46,710 nt of DNA from Aquisalimonas sp. (GCA_007126095.1 SLBZ01000028.1:1-46710), one strand, 5' to 3'; positions 9,092 through 17,963 are shown, counted from the stretch's first letter. Made by a program: numbers and translations. The notes: generated from the sequence alone by a model not told the origin.

Positions 9092-10246
9092 CTACAGACC
9101 GTAGTCGGCCGGATCCAGCTCCGAGAGCAACTCGTTCCAGTACAGCTCCGCGAGCGCATCCGCGTCCTCCAGACCGGCGGTCAGCTCCACCCAGCGCTCG
9201 AGAATCGGCCGGAACGCTTCCACCCTGTCGTGACTGTCGGCCACACCGTGGTCTTCGGCGTAGCTGTCGGCGATGCGGTCCACGTCGCGCCCGATGAACG
9301 CCTGGGTGGCCTCGATCAGTGACCCATCGGCTTCGTGAACGGTGATGCCCTCCGCCTCGGCACGCTCCAGGTTCTCCAGCCCTTCGCTCTCATACCGCCA
9401 CGTGAACTCGGCGGACAGCACCGCCGACGCGCGCAGCAGCGCCTCCCGCTGCTGGTCATCCAGCCCGCGCCAGGTGTCGGCGTTGATGTTGCTGGACCCC
9501 ACTCCGGCGAAGACACCACCCGGCGCGCCCACCGTAATGTCTTCCACCACGTCGAACAGCTGGAAAACGGACAACTCTGGCGCTGACTGCACCGAACAGT
9601 CCACCACGCCCTGACTCAGCCCCTCGTTGATCTCGTTCACGGACATGCTCGCGGGTGAGGCACCCATGGCGTCCGCCCAGCGCGCCCACTGCGCGCCGCC
9701 GACACGCAGACGCTTGCCTTCGACCGCCTCGGCGTCAGTCACCGGCGTGGTGCACAACAACGCGTACTCCGGGCTCGAGGCACCACCGAGAAAGACCTGA
9801 TTCTGGCTCTGGAAGTCCTCGCGGCAGGACGAACAGTTGAAGAAGACGTACTCCATCATGGCGCCGGCGAAGGCCGGGCCAGGATGCTCGGCATCCATGC
9901 CCTCGGTCTCCAGCAGCATGGAGAGCTCGGCGATCATGTTCATGTGCGGGAACTCGCCCGGAAAGTAGGGCGTGAGCACGATGCCGAGATCGGCAATGCC
10001 GTCCCGGAGCCCGCCGCTGGTCTCCTCCAGGTTCAACAGGGAAAGATGGAAAAGCCGTGCCGACAGCGCGCCATCGGCATACTCCTGCAACCGGTCGGCA
10101 TACACCTCCAGGGCCTCGGCGGTAATGGAGTCGGCAGGGTAGCCGGAGGCGAAGTTGAGGCTCTGGGCCGCGACCGGCTGGGCCGCAGCCAGCCCCAGAA
10201 CGGAGCCGGCGATGATGGCGCGAGCGCCTGTGTGTTGACGGGACAT
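9092..10246 (-). CDS. dctP: TRAP transporter solute-binding protein (dctP1)
   Basis: A 384-residue periplasmic DctP-family protein with a signal peptide (residues 1 to about 28, ending PVAAQ). The substrate-carboxylate arginine expected in this family is Arg181 in GKRLRVGGAQW. Four cysteines, Cys138 and Cys141 (CSSC), Cys165 and Cys217, are at positions shared with the two other DctP proteins in this island, which suggests conserved disulfides. It is the last gene of the TRAP operon, 38 bases after aacS, and is followed by a strong terminator. GAGGTG precedes the ATG. The ligand is unknown; a carboxylic acid is expected from the family and from the surrounding acyl-CoA genes. Confidence 0.88.
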   Translation of the reverse strand: MSRQHTGARAIIAGSVLGLAAAQPVAAQSLNFASGYPADSITAEALEVYADRLQEYADGALSARLFHLSLLNLEETSGGLRDGIADLGIVLTPYFPGEFPHMNMIAELSMLLETEGMDAEHPGPAFAGAMMEYVFFNCSSCREDFQSQNQVFLGGASSPEYALLCTTPVTDAEAVEGKRLRVGGAQWARWADAMGASPASMSVNEINEGLSQGVVDCSVQSAPELSVFQLFDVVEDITVGAPGGVFAGVGSSNINADTWRGLDDQQREALLRASAVLSAEFTWRYESEGLENLERAEAEGITVHEADGSLIEATQAFIGRDVDRIADSYAEDHGVADSHDRVEAFRPILERWVELTAGLEDADALAELYWNELLSELDPADYGL

Positions 10247-10284
10247 GGGTCACCTCGTATCAGCTGTGGCGTGTGGTGGATCGC

Positions 10285-12270
10285 TCAGGCATCCGCGTCG
10301 GCCGTGCCGCGCTGGCGGGCGAAGGCCTGGAAGTAGTCCAGGCTGTGCGGGTTGGCCATGGCGTCCGGATTGGCCGCCTTGTCCAACGGCATGCCGAGCA
10401 GGAGCTTCTTGATGGGCAACTCCATCTTCTTGCCGGTGAGCGTGCGCGGAATCTCCTCCACCGCCACGATCTCGTTGGGGGCGTGGCGCGCCGAGAGCTT
10501 GGTGCGAATGGCCTGCTTGATGGACGCGGCCAGCTCCCCGTCCAGCGCTGCACCCTCGCGGAGCACTACGAAGCACGGCATCCAGGATTCCCGCCCCAGG
10601 TACTCCAGATCCACCACCAGGCTGTCCAGCACCTCCGGGAACTCCTCCACCACGCGGTAGATCTCGGCGGTACCCATGCGGATGCCGTGGCGGTTGATGG
10701 TGGTATCCGAGCGGCCGTAGATGATGGCACCACCCCGCGGCGTGATGCGGATCCAGTCACCGTGGCGCCACCAGCCGGGGTACATCTCGAAATAGCTTTC
10801 GTGCAGGCGCTGGCCGTCCGGGTCGTTCCAGAAGTAGATGGGCATGGAGGGCATGGGCTCGGTCACCACCAGCTCGCCCACTTCGTCGTCGAGCAGGTTG
10901 CCGGCGTCGTCGGCCGCATGCACGGCAATGCCGAGCACCCGGCACTGCATCTCGCCGGCGACGATGGGCAGCGCCGGGCAGGAGCCCACGAAGGCGGCGG
11001 CCACGTCGGTGCCGCCACTGATGGCGGCGATGAAGACGTCACCCAGCTCCTGATGGATCCAGTGATAGCCCTCCTCCGGCAGCGGTGAGCCCGTTGATCC
11101 CACCGCGCGGAGATGGCGCAGATCGGCCACCTCGGCCGGTTTCACCCCGCCCTTGCGGCAGTTGATGAAATAGGCCGCGCCGCCGCCGAAGAACGTCATG
11201 GCGGTCTCTTCGGCGAAACGCCACAGCGTGGTGAGATCCGGATGCCCCGGGTTGCCGTCGTAAAGGCAGATGGTGGCGCCCACCAGCAGCCCGCCGATCT
11301 GGTGATTCCACATGATCCAGCCGGTGGTGGTGAACCACATGAAGCGGTCCTGGGGCCCCAGGTCGAGCTGCAGCCCGTGGCCCTTGAGCGTCTCCAGCAG
11401 GGCACCACCATGGCCGTGGACAATGGGCTTGGGCAGGCCGGTGGTGCCGGAGGAGTACACCACCCAGAGCGGGTGGTCGAAGGGCACCTGCTCGAACGTC
11501 ATCTCCCCCGGCGGCGCGAACAGGTCCCGCCAGGGCGTGGTCTGTGGCAGCGCGGCGTCACCGTTGAGATAGGGCAGCAGCACCGTGTGCTCCAGAGTGG
11601 GCAGCTCGGCGCGCAACTGCTCCACCACGGCGAGGCGATCGTAGTCCTCGCCGCCGTACCGGTACCCGTCGGCGGCAATCATCACCTTGGGGTCGATCTG
11701 CCGGAAGCGGTCCAGCACACTGCGAGTGCCCATGTCCGGCGAGCAGCTGGACCAGATGGCACCGATGCTGGCACAGGCGAAAAAGGCCACCACCGTCTCC
11801 GGGATGTTGGGCAGATAGGCCACCACACGGTCGCCGCGCTGCACGCCCATCCCGCGCAGGGCGTGGGCCACGCACGCCACCTGCTCGCGCAGCTCGCGCC
11901 AGGTCAGGGTCTGCAGACCACGCAGCTCTGAGCGGAACAGGATCGCCGGCGCATCCGCATCCGCCTCCTGCTCCCGGAAGATCTGCTCCGCCAGATTCAG
12001 GCGCGCGCCGGGGAACCAGTTCGCCCCCGGCATGACCCGCTCCTCCAGCACGCACTCCCACGGCGCCGAGTGGCGCACGTCGAAGTACTCCCAGATGGAC
12101 GCCCAGAAATCCTCCAGCTCTTCCGTGGACCACCGCCACAGGCTGTTGTAGTCGTCGAACTGCAGCCCCTTCTCCCGGGCCAGCCAGTGCATGTAGTCCT
12201 GAATGCGGCTGTCGGCCACCCGCTCCGGTGTCGGTGTCCAAAGGATCTGCGGTTGCTCGTGTGCGGCCAT
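10285..12270 (-). CDS. aacS: Acetoacetyl-CoA synthetase
   Basis: A 661-residue ANL-superfamily ligase that activates acetoacetate, and possibly related short 3-oxo acids, to the CoA thioester. Identification rests on its length, the N-terminal ACAS-type domain (about residues 30-95, containing YNSLWRWS), the P-loop VYSSGTTGLPKPIVHGHGG, the FTTTGWIMWN block typical of acetoacetyl-CoA synthetases, and the C-terminal TGKKMELPIKK lysine segment. It sits inside the TRAP operon between dctM and dctP1, with gaps of 42 and 38 bases. That position implies that the transported acid, or a breakdown product, is acetoacetate or passes through it. Its product is a thiolase substrate, which matches the facing thiolase gene. 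Confidence 0.9.
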   Translation of the reverse strand: MAAHEQPQILWTPTPERVADSRIQDYMHWLAREKGLQFDDYNSLWRWSTEELEDFWASIWEYFDVRHSAPWECVLEERVMPGANWFPGARLNLAEQIFREQEADADAPAILFRSELRGLQTLTWRELREQVACVAHALRGMGVQRGDRVVAYLPNIPETVVAFFACASIGAIWSSCSPDMGTRSVLDRFRQIDPKVMIAADGYRYGGEDYDRLAVVEQLRAELPTLEHTVLLPYLNGDAALPQTTPWRDLFAPPGEMTFEQVPFDHPLWVVYSSGTTGLPKPIVHGHGGALLETLKGHGLQLDLGPQDRFMWFTTTGWIMWNHQIGGLLVGATICLYDGNPGHPDLTTLWRFAEETAMTFFGGGAAYFINCRKGGVKPAEVADLRHLRAVGSTGSPLPEEGYHWIHQELGDVFIAAISGGTDVAAAFVGSCPALPIVAGEMQCRVLGIAVHAADDAGNLLDDEVGELVVTEPMPSMPIYFWNDPDGQRLHESYFEMYPGWWRHGDWIRITPRGGAIIYGRSDTTINRHGIRMGTAEIYRVVEEFPEVLDSLVVDLEYLGRESWMPCFVVLREGAALDGELAASIKQAIRTKLSARHAPNEIVAVEEIPRTLTGKKMELPIKKLLLGMPLDKAANPDAMANPHSLDYFQAFARQRGTADADA

Positions 12271-12312
12271 GGTCCGCTCGTCTCCCAGTTGTCAGTTGTA
12301 GTGGTACGCCGA

Positions 12313-13620
12313 TCAGCTCCCCAGCCCCGGCAGGAACAGGATGATGCCGGGGAACGCGATCAGAATACCCAGCACGATGAAGTCCATCACCAGGAACCAG
12401 CCGATGCCCTTGAAGATGGCCGTGGTGCTGACCAGATCCCGGACCACCCCCTTGATCACGAACACGTTCATGCCGATGGGCGGCGTGATCATGCCGATCT
12501 CCAGCAGCTTGGTGAGCACAACGCCGAACCACAGCAGGCTGAAGCCAGCGTCGCCCACGATCGGCAGGACGATGGGCAGCGTCAGCAGCATGGCCCCGAT
12601 GGGCTCCAGGAACATGCCAAGAATCACGTAGACCAGCACGATCCCCAGCAGCAGGATCATGGGATCCGGGCTCACGCCGATAATGGTGGTGGACAGGAAA
12701 TCGCCGGCGCCGGAGAGGGACAGAAAGCGCGTGAGCAGATTGGCACCGATGGCGATGACCATGAGCGCGGCGGTGGTCAGCACCGTCTCCAGGATGGCGT
12801 TGCGGAAGCGCTCCCACGTCATGGAGCGCTTGATGATCGCCACCAGACAGGCCAGGAACGCGCCCACGGCACCCGCCTCGGTGGGCGTGAACACGCCGCT
12901 GAACAGGCCGCCGAAGATGCCGATCATGATCAGCAGCACCGGCCAGGTGTCCTTCAGGGCCGCGATTTTCTCGCTAAGCGGGATGTTCTCGTTCAGCGGC
13001 GGGGCGAGCTCCGGCTTGAGCTTCACCCGTACCAGCACGACGATCACGTAGCCGATGGCCGTGAGAATGCCGGCGCTGATACCGCCCAGGAACAGCGCCC
13101 GGATCGACTCCTGGGCGATGATGCCGTAGAGAATCATGATGATGGACGGCGGGATCAGCGCACCGATGGTGCCGGCCACGGCCACGGTGCCGGTGGCCAG
13201 CTCCGGGTGGTACCGGTGGCGCATCATCTCCGGCACGGCGATCCGGCCCATGGCCGCCGAGCACGCCACCGACGACCCAGATACCGCCGCGAACCCGGCC
13301 GAACCGAAGATGGACGCGATGGCGAGCCCGCCGGGCAGGCCCGACAGCCACAGCCGCGCCGCCCGGAACATGCCCTGGGTCAGCTGCGTGTGGTAACAGA
13401 TGAACCCCAGCAGCAGGAACATGGGCACCGAACTCAATACCCAGCTGGAGGCGAAGCTGTAGGGAATGTTCCCCAGCACGCCCCAGGCGATGTTCCACCC
13501 CACCATGTACCACAGCCCGCCGAACGACACGCCGATCAGCGCGACGCCCACGGGCACCCGCAGGGCGAGTAGCACCAGGAGAATACCGAGGCCGTAGAGG
13601 CCGATCTCCACATCACTCAC
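12313..13620 (-). CDS. dctM: TRAP transporter large permease, DctM subunit
   Basis: A 435-residue integral membrane protein with about a dozen hydrophobic segments, matching the DctM family that forms the sodium-coupled transport path of TRAP systems. Typical features are visible: SVPMFLLLGF near residue 65, the GSAGFAAVSGSSVA segment near 110, GALIPPSI near 153, and the late GMITPPIGMNVFVIKG block near 388. The start overlaps the end of dctQ by 4 bases (ATGA), so translation is coupled. It is the only large permease in the window, although three solute-binding proteins are encoded nearby. Confidence 0.94.
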   Translation of the reverse strand: MSDVEIGLYGLGILLVLLALRVPVGVALIGVSFGGLWYMVGWNIAWGVLGNIPYSFASSWVLSSVPMFLLLGFICYHTQLTQGMFRAARLWLSGLPGGLAIASIFGSAGFAAVSGSSVACSAAMGRIAVPEMMRHRYHPELATGTVAVAGTIGALIPPSIIMILYGIIAQESIRALFLGGISAGILTAIGYVIVVLVRVKLKPELAPPLNENIPLSEKIAALKDTWPVLLIMIGIFGGLFSGVFTPTEAGAVGAFLACLVAIIKRSMTWERFRNAILETVLTTAALMVIAIGANLLTRFLSLSGAGDFLSTTIIGVSPDPMILLLGIVLVYVILGMFLEPIGAMLLTLPIVLPIVGDAGFSLLWFGVVLTKLLEIGMITPPIGMNVFVIKGVVRDLVSTTAIFKGIGWFLVMDFIVLGILIAFPGIILFLPGLGS

Positions 13621-14192
13621 GGGCGCCCCTCCCCGTCGTCGGAGGAGAACCGGTCATCGCTGGCGAGATCCTCCGGCCGCGCCCGGACCTCATCCAGCCC
13701 GGAGCGGGCGCCGAACAGGTAGACGAGGAACTTGTAGACCAGCACCACCGTCATCAGCCCGCAGCCGATGGGTAAGGCATACGCGGTGGGCCATACGGGA
13801 ATGGAGGTATCCGCCTGAACAACCATGGAGCCGATGTCCTGTTTGGTGCGCGCCTCCTCCCAGGTGCGCACCGACAACAGGCCGAAGACCGTGGCGGAGA
13901 ACACCAGCACCAGCCCGTTCAGGTGCTTCTGCAACACCTCGGGCATCATCTCCGTGACCACTTCCACGGAGATGTGCGCCCCCTTCTGCTCGGCGAATGC
14001 CAGTGGCACGAAAGCGGCGATCAGCATGTAGTAGTAGGCGACGATGGTGATGGTGCCCGGCAGCGGCGCACTGAAGAAATAGCGGCCGATCACGTCAGCG
14101 GTGACGTGCAGCATCATCAACGCGATGGCGAGCCCGCCGAGAATGGTGGTGAAGTCAGTGATGCGCGACAGCAAGCGGCCGATCGTGTACAT
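13617..14192 (-). CDS. dctQ: TRAP transporter small permease, DctQ subunit
   Basis: About 191 residues with four hydrophobic segments, as in the DctQ family: roughly residues 12-32, 45-65, 88-105 and 135-155. The ATG at 14192 is preferred over an upstream in-frame start at 14225, because the longer version would add an Arg-rich stretch encoded next to the stem-loop that follows dctP2. The C-terminus is long and acidic, ending in a run of Asp and Ser. It couples to dctM by a 4-base overlap. Together they form the membrane unit of the TRAP system. Confidence 0.88.
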   Translation of the reverse strand: MYTIGRLLSRITDFTTILGGLAIALMMLHVTADVIGRYFFSAPLPGTITIVAYYYMLIAAFVPLAFAEQKGAHISVEVVTEMMPEVLQKHLNGLVLVFSATVFGLLSVRTWEEARTKQDIGSMVVQADTSIPVWPTAYALPIGCGLMTVVLVYKFLVYLFGARSGLDEVRARPEDLASDDRFSSDDGEGRP

Positions 14193-14229
14193 GCCCCGCC
14201 CCCGGAGATTGCGGCAACGTCTCACGGAC

Positions 14230-14260
14230 GCCGGCGCGGCGGGTCAGCCGCCACGCCGGC
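14230..14260 (-). terminator. Intercistronic stem-loop between dctP2 and dctQ
   Basis: A 13-position stem (14230-14242 with 14248-14260) with one mismatch and a 5-base loop, 7 bases after the dctP2 stop. It is probably a partial terminator or mRNA stabiliser that keeps binding protein in excess over permease. Confidence 0.6.
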
Positions 14261-14267
14261 ACAATGG

Positions 14268-15437
14268 TTACTCGCCGTAGGACTCGAGATCGACGCGCGA
14301 GAAGACCTGGTCCCAGTAGAGGCGGGCCAGCTCGTCGCTGGAGTCCACGCCCTGCACCCGCTCGATCCACTCCTCGAGAATACCTCGGAAGTCCTCGATC
14401 ATCTCCTCGGCCCGCTCTACACCATGGTTCTCGCGGTAGTTCTCCGCGATGCGCTCCATGTCCGCCTCGATGAAGGCAACGGTGTCGTCCACCAGACCGT
14501 CGTCCGGCTCGTGGACGGTGATCTTGTCCATGTCGCGGACCTTCTGCATGTTCTCCTGGTGACCCTGTTCGTACACCCAGCTCATCTCCGCCGACATCAC
14601 CGCCGACGCGCGCATGAGCGCTTCGCGCTGGTCGCCGTCCAGGCTCTGCCACGTCTGCATGTTGAGGTTGTTGCTGCCGACACCGCCGAACACACCGCCG
14701 GGCATGTCCACGGTGATGTCCTCGATCACCTCGATGAGATTGACGATGGTCAGCTCCGGGGTGGAGTGCACGCTGCAGTCCACGGCGCCCTGGCTCAGGG
14801 CTTCGTAGGTCTCGTGCTGGGACAGCGACACCGGCGAGGCACCCATCTCGCGAACCCAGCGCGACCACTGGGCACCGCCGACGCGCATGCGTTTGCCGCT
14901 GAGATCATCGCTGCTGGTCACCTCGCCATTGCACAGCAGGTAGTAGGGCGAGGTGGCCGCCGACCCGGCGAATACCTGGTTCTGCGCCCGGAACTCGTCG
15001 TGGCATTCCGGGCAGTGATGAAAGATGAACTCCGACATGGCGCCGCCGTAGGCGAGGCCTGACTTGTCCACTGATTCGCCACCCACTTCCAGCAGCATGG
15101 ACAGCTCCGCCGCCAGGTTGGAGCTGGGGTACTCGGACGGGAAGTACGGCAACAGCAGAATGCTGCTGTCCGCCGTGCCGTCACGCAGGCCGGTGGAGCT
15201 CTCGTCGAATTCCAGCAGCGAGCGGGGGAAGACTCGCGCGGTCAGCTCACCGCCGGAGTACTCCTCCAGCGCGTCGGCGTAACGGTTGGCGGCGTCGGCG
15301 CCAAGAGAGCCGTCGGCGTAACCGATGGCGAAGTTGAGCTGGCGTGCATCCGCGGCCGCGCTCATCGCCACGCCGGCGACCAGGGCTGGCAACACTGCCA
15401 GAAGTCGTTTTCCAGTTCGATGCGTTCCGGTCCCCAT
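14268..15437 (-). CDS. dctP: TRAP transporter solute-binding protein (dctP2)
   Basis: A 389-residue DctP-family protein. The start at 15437 is chosen because GGAGGAG lies just upstream and a signal peptide follows at once (Lys-Arg at 10-11, a hydrophobic core, then a cleavage region near SAAADA). The carboxylate-binding arginine is Arg185 in GKRMRVGGAQW. Cysteines 142 and 145 (CPEC), 169 and 221 are shared with dctP1 and dctP3. It is the first gene of the operon dctP2-dctQ-dctM-aacS-dctP1 and has palindromic operator site B 102 bases upstream, so it is the most likely main partner of DctQM. The ligand is unknown. Confidence 0.9.
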   Translation of the reverse strand: MGTGTHRTGKRLLAVLPALVAGVAMSAAADARQLNFAIGYADGSLGADAANRYADALEEYSGGELTARVFPRSLLEFDESSTGLRDGTADSSILLLPYFPSEYPSSNLAAELSMLLEVGGESVDKSGLAYGGAMSEFIFHHCPECHDEFRAQNQVFAGSAATSPYYLLCNGEVTSSDDLSGKRMRVGGAQWSRWVREMGASPVSLSQHETYEALSQGAVDCSVHSTPELTIVNLIEVIEDITVDMPGGVFGGVGSNNLNMQTWQSLDGDQREALMRASAVMSAEMSWVYEQGHQENMQKVRDMDKITVHEPDDGLVDDTVAFIEADMERIAENYRENHGVERAEEMIEDFRGILEEWIERVQGVDSSDELARLYWDQVFSRVDLESYGE

Positions 15438-15539
15438 GATGATCTCCTCCAGACGTCTCGTCATTGTTATCGCCAGCAGCCGTCTTCTGTGGACGGCGCT
15501 CTCCTTGGGCATCCTCGGATACTGGCTGGTGACTGCGCC

Positions 15540-15555
15540 TCGTCCGAAACGACGA
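15540..15555 (-). promoter_or_regulatory. Palindromic operator, site B (TRAP operon)
   Basis: On the plus strand TCGTCCGAAACGACGA; in gene orientation TCGTCGTTTCGGACGA. It lies 102 bases before the dctP2 ATG and just beyond the stop of the acyl-CoA dehydrogenase. The best -10-like hexamer nearby is GAGGAT (15511-15516), 23 bases downstream, weaker than at the other sites. Identical to site D. Confidence 0.7.
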
Positions 15556-15558
15556 TAT

Positions 15559-16722
15559 TCATCCCGATCGACGCTCATCCAGGCCAAGACCCCGGCCGAT
15601 GATCTCCTTCATGATCTCGGACGTGCCGGCGTAGACGCGGGAGATGCGCGCGTCGGTGTACATGCGGCAGATGCGGTACTCCTCCATGTAGCCGGCGCCA
15701 CCGTGAAGCTGCACGCACGCGTCCAGCACCTCGCCCTCCAGCTCGCTGGCCGCCAGCTTGGCGCCGGACGCGGCCTCGGCATCCAGCGCCTGGTCATTGG
15801 CCAGCATGACGCACTGATCCACCAGCGCCTGCACCGCGTCCAGCCGGGCGCGCAGGTCCGCCATGACGAAGCGGCTGTTCTGGAACGTGCCGATGGGGCG
15901 ACCGAAGGCGCGGCGCTCCTTGATGTACTCCAGGGTGATGTCGAAGGCGACCTGGGCATGGGCGATGGAGGTGATGGCGCTCATCAGCCGCTCCACCGCC
16001 AGACACTCCGCCATGTGCCGGAAGCCCCTGCCCACCTCGCCCAGCAGGTTCTCCTTCGGCAGCCGCACGTCGTCGAAGAACAGCTCGGCGGTGTCCTGGG
16101 CGTGCAGGCCCATCTTCTGCAGCCGCCGCCCGCGCTCGAACCCGGGCATGCCGCGCTCCACCACGAACAGGCTGATACCGTGGCGGCTGTCCGGGTCGGT
16201 GCGCGCGGCCACCACCACGAGATCCGCGAGAATGCCGTTGGAGATGTAGGTCTTGGCGCCGTTGAGGAGCCAGTGGTCGCCCCGGTCTTCGGCGCGGGTC
16301 CGGATCGCCGCAAGATCGCTGCCGGTGCCGGGCTCGGTCATGGCGATGGCGAGAATCGCGTCGCCCCGCACCGCCGGGGGGATGAAGCGCTGCTTCTGCT
16401 CCGGCGTGGCGTAGCGATCGAGGTAGGGGCCCACCAGCATGGAGTGGGCGTTGTGGAAGAAGCCGATCTCGCCGTGGCGGATCGTCTCTTCCTGCAGGAT
16501 CTGATCGTAGCGGATGTCGCGAACGCCGGCACCGCCGTAGTCGTCTTCCGCCCACATGAGCAGAAACCCCTGCTCGCCGAGCGCCTGGAAGGCATCGCGG
16601 TCCACATGGCCCTGTTCGCGCCAGGCGGCGGCGCGCGGCCCGATCCGCTCGCGCATGAAGCGGCTGGCAACGTCCCGGAACTGCACGTGTTCCGGGGTGA
16701 AGATGGTTCTCGGCATACCCAT
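15559..16722 (-). CDS. Acyl-CoA dehydrogenase (isovaleryl/long-chain type active site)
   Basis: A 387-residue FAD-dependent acyl-CoA dehydrogenase introducing a 2,3-double bond. The three-domain pattern is present, with AMTEPGTGSDLAAI near residue 130 and the C-terminal LHGGAGYMEEY and YAGTSEIMKEIIGR motifs. The residue before GTSE is alanine, not the glutamate of short- and medium-chain enzymes. A candidate catalytic base lies instead in LAVERLM (about residue 243), as in isovaleryl-CoA and long-chain acyl-CoA dehydrogenases. The ATG at 16722 follows GGGGAG. It sits 80 bases after dctP3, so it is probably cotranscribed with that binding protein. The substrate could be branched or long-chain. 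Confidence 0.88.
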   Translation of the reverse strand: MGMPRTIFTPEHVQFRDVASRFMRERIGPRAAAWREQGHVDRDAFQALGEQGFLLMWAEDDYGGAGVRDIRYDQILQEETIRHGEIGFFHNAHSMLVGPYLDRYATPEQKQRFIPPAVRGDAILAIAMTEPGTGSDLAAIRTRAEDRGDHWLLNGAKTYISNGILADLVVVAARTDPDSRHGISLFVVERGMPGFERGRRLQKMGLHAQDTAELFFDDVRLPKENLLGEVGRGFRHMAECLAVERLMSAITSIAHAQVAFDITLEYIKERRAFGRPIGTFQNSRFVMADLRARLDAVQALVDQCVMLANDQALDAEAASGAKLAASELEGEVLDACVQLHGGAGYMEEYRICRMYTDARISRVYAGTSEIMKEIIGRGLGLDERRSG

Positions 16723-16758
16723 GGGCAACTCCCCGGGGCGGATGTGACGGGCGAACGC

Positions 16759-16793
16759 GCGGAGCGACCCGGACCGATCCGGTGCCGCTCCGC
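16759..16793 (-). terminator. Intercistronic stem-loop between dctP3 and acyl-CoA dehydrogenase
   Basis: The outer stem GCGGAGCG pairs with CGCTCCGC and the inner stem CCGGA with TCCGG, starting about 10 bases after the dctP3 stop. It resembles the stem-loops after dctP1 and dctP2, and would favour high binding-protein expression relative to the downstream gene. Confidence 0.55.
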
Positions 16794-16802
16794 CCGGTGG
16801 CG

Positions 16803-17963
16803 CTACATGCCGTAGCTGTCCACGTCCACTTTCGAGGAGACCTCGTCCCAGTAGAGCCGGGCGAGCTCGTCGGCGTCGTCCACGTCCTCCACCAGCTTCA
16901 GCCAGCGGTCCAGCAGCGGCCGGAACTCCGCGATCATCTCCTCCGCCCGATCGACGCCCCGCTCCTGATAGCGGCTGGCGATGGTCTCGAGATCCTCGCG
17001 GATGAAGTCGTGGGAGGCCTCCAGCAGCGCGTCATCGGGCTCGTGAATGGCGATGCCCTCCTGCTCGGCCAGGGTATGGTTGGCGATGTCCTCCTCGGCG
17101 TAGAGGTAGCTGAGCTCCGCCGACATCACCGTGGCCGCACGCATCAGGGCTTCGCGCCCGTCGGTGTCGAGACTGCGCCAGGTGTCCAGGTTCAGGCTCG
17201 CCGGGCTGCTGCCGCCGTAGGCGCCGCCCGGCACCTGCACGGTGATGTCCGTGGCCACGTCGGACAGGCTGAAGATGGTCAGACCGGTGAGATCGATGGA
17301 GGCGCAGTCAAGCACCCCCTGGCTCAGCGCCTCGTACATGTCGTTCACGGACATGGACACCGACGACGCCCCCAGGGCATCCGCCCACCGCGACCACTGC
17401 GCACCGCCGGCACGCACGCGGGTCCCCTGCAGATCATCCAGGGAGGTCACCTCCTCGGTGCAGATCAGGTGATAGGAGGTGCTGGACGACCCCCCGAGGA
17501 AGAGCTGGTTCTGGGCTTCGAACTCCTCGACGCACTCGGGGCAGTGATTGAAGATGAACTCCGACATGGCGCCGGCGTAGGCCAGCCCTTCGTGGCCCGG
17601 GGTGCGCTCGTCGGCCAGCTCCAGCGCCATGGAGATCTCGGCGACCATGTTGGCGTGGGGGTACTCGGACTGGAAATAGGGCAGCAGCACGAAGGCGCTG
17701 TCGGCGATGCCGTCGCGAACGCCGGACGACGCCTCCTCGAAATCCAGCAGTGACAGCGGGAACACCCGGGCGCTGAGGGCACCGTCGGAGTATTCCTCCA
17801 CGGCATCGGCCCAGCGCTCGGCCGCTTCAATGCCGATGGAGCCATCGGGGTAACCGCTGGCGTAGTTCAACTGCCGGGCATCGGCCGCCGAGGCCCCGCC
17901 CAGCAGCAGGCCGGCCGCCACGAGAGCGGAAGCGGACACGCGCGTTATCGTCGTTGTGGTCAT
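16803..17963 (-). CDS. dctP: TRAP transporter solute-binding protein (dctP3)
   Basis: A 386-residue DctP-family protein. The ATG at 17963 follows GGAGGAGA and opens a signal peptide (hydrophobic residues 10-24, cleavage region near ASAADA). The family arginine is Arg184 in GTRVRAGGAQW. Cysteines 141 and 144 (CPEC), 168 and 220 align with those of dctP1 and dctP2. It is clearly a paralogue of both, and looks closer to dctP2 by its shared GAMSEFIF and CPEC segments. Operator site C with a -10-like TAGACT lies upstream. It has no membrane subunits of its own nearby, so it probably shares DctQM, perhaps with a different ligand. Confidence 0.9.
   Translation of the reverse strand: MTTTTITRVSASALVAAGLLLGGASAADARQLNYASGYPDGSIGIEAAERWADAVEEYSDGALSARVFPLSLLDFEEASSGVRDGIADSAFVLLPYFQSEYPHANMVAEISMALELADERTPGHEGLAYAGAMSEFIFNHCPECVEEFEAQNQLFLGGSSSTSYHLICTEEVTSLDDLQGTRVRAGGAQWSRWADALGASSVSMSVNDMYEALSQGVLDCASIDLTGLTIFSLSDVATDITVQVPGGAYGGSSPASLNLDTWRSLDTDGREALMRAATVMSAELSYLYAEEDIANHTLAEQEGIAIHEPDDALLEASHDFIREDLETIASRYQERGVDRAEEMIAEFRPLLDRWLKLVEDVDDADELARLYWDEVSSKVDVDSYGM

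Noticed and set aside
12070..13572. A 500-residue plus-strand frame across aacS and dctM
   Set aside because: Composition is dominated by His, Gln and Asp in a manner expected from reading a membrane-protein gene in reverse; no domain is seen.
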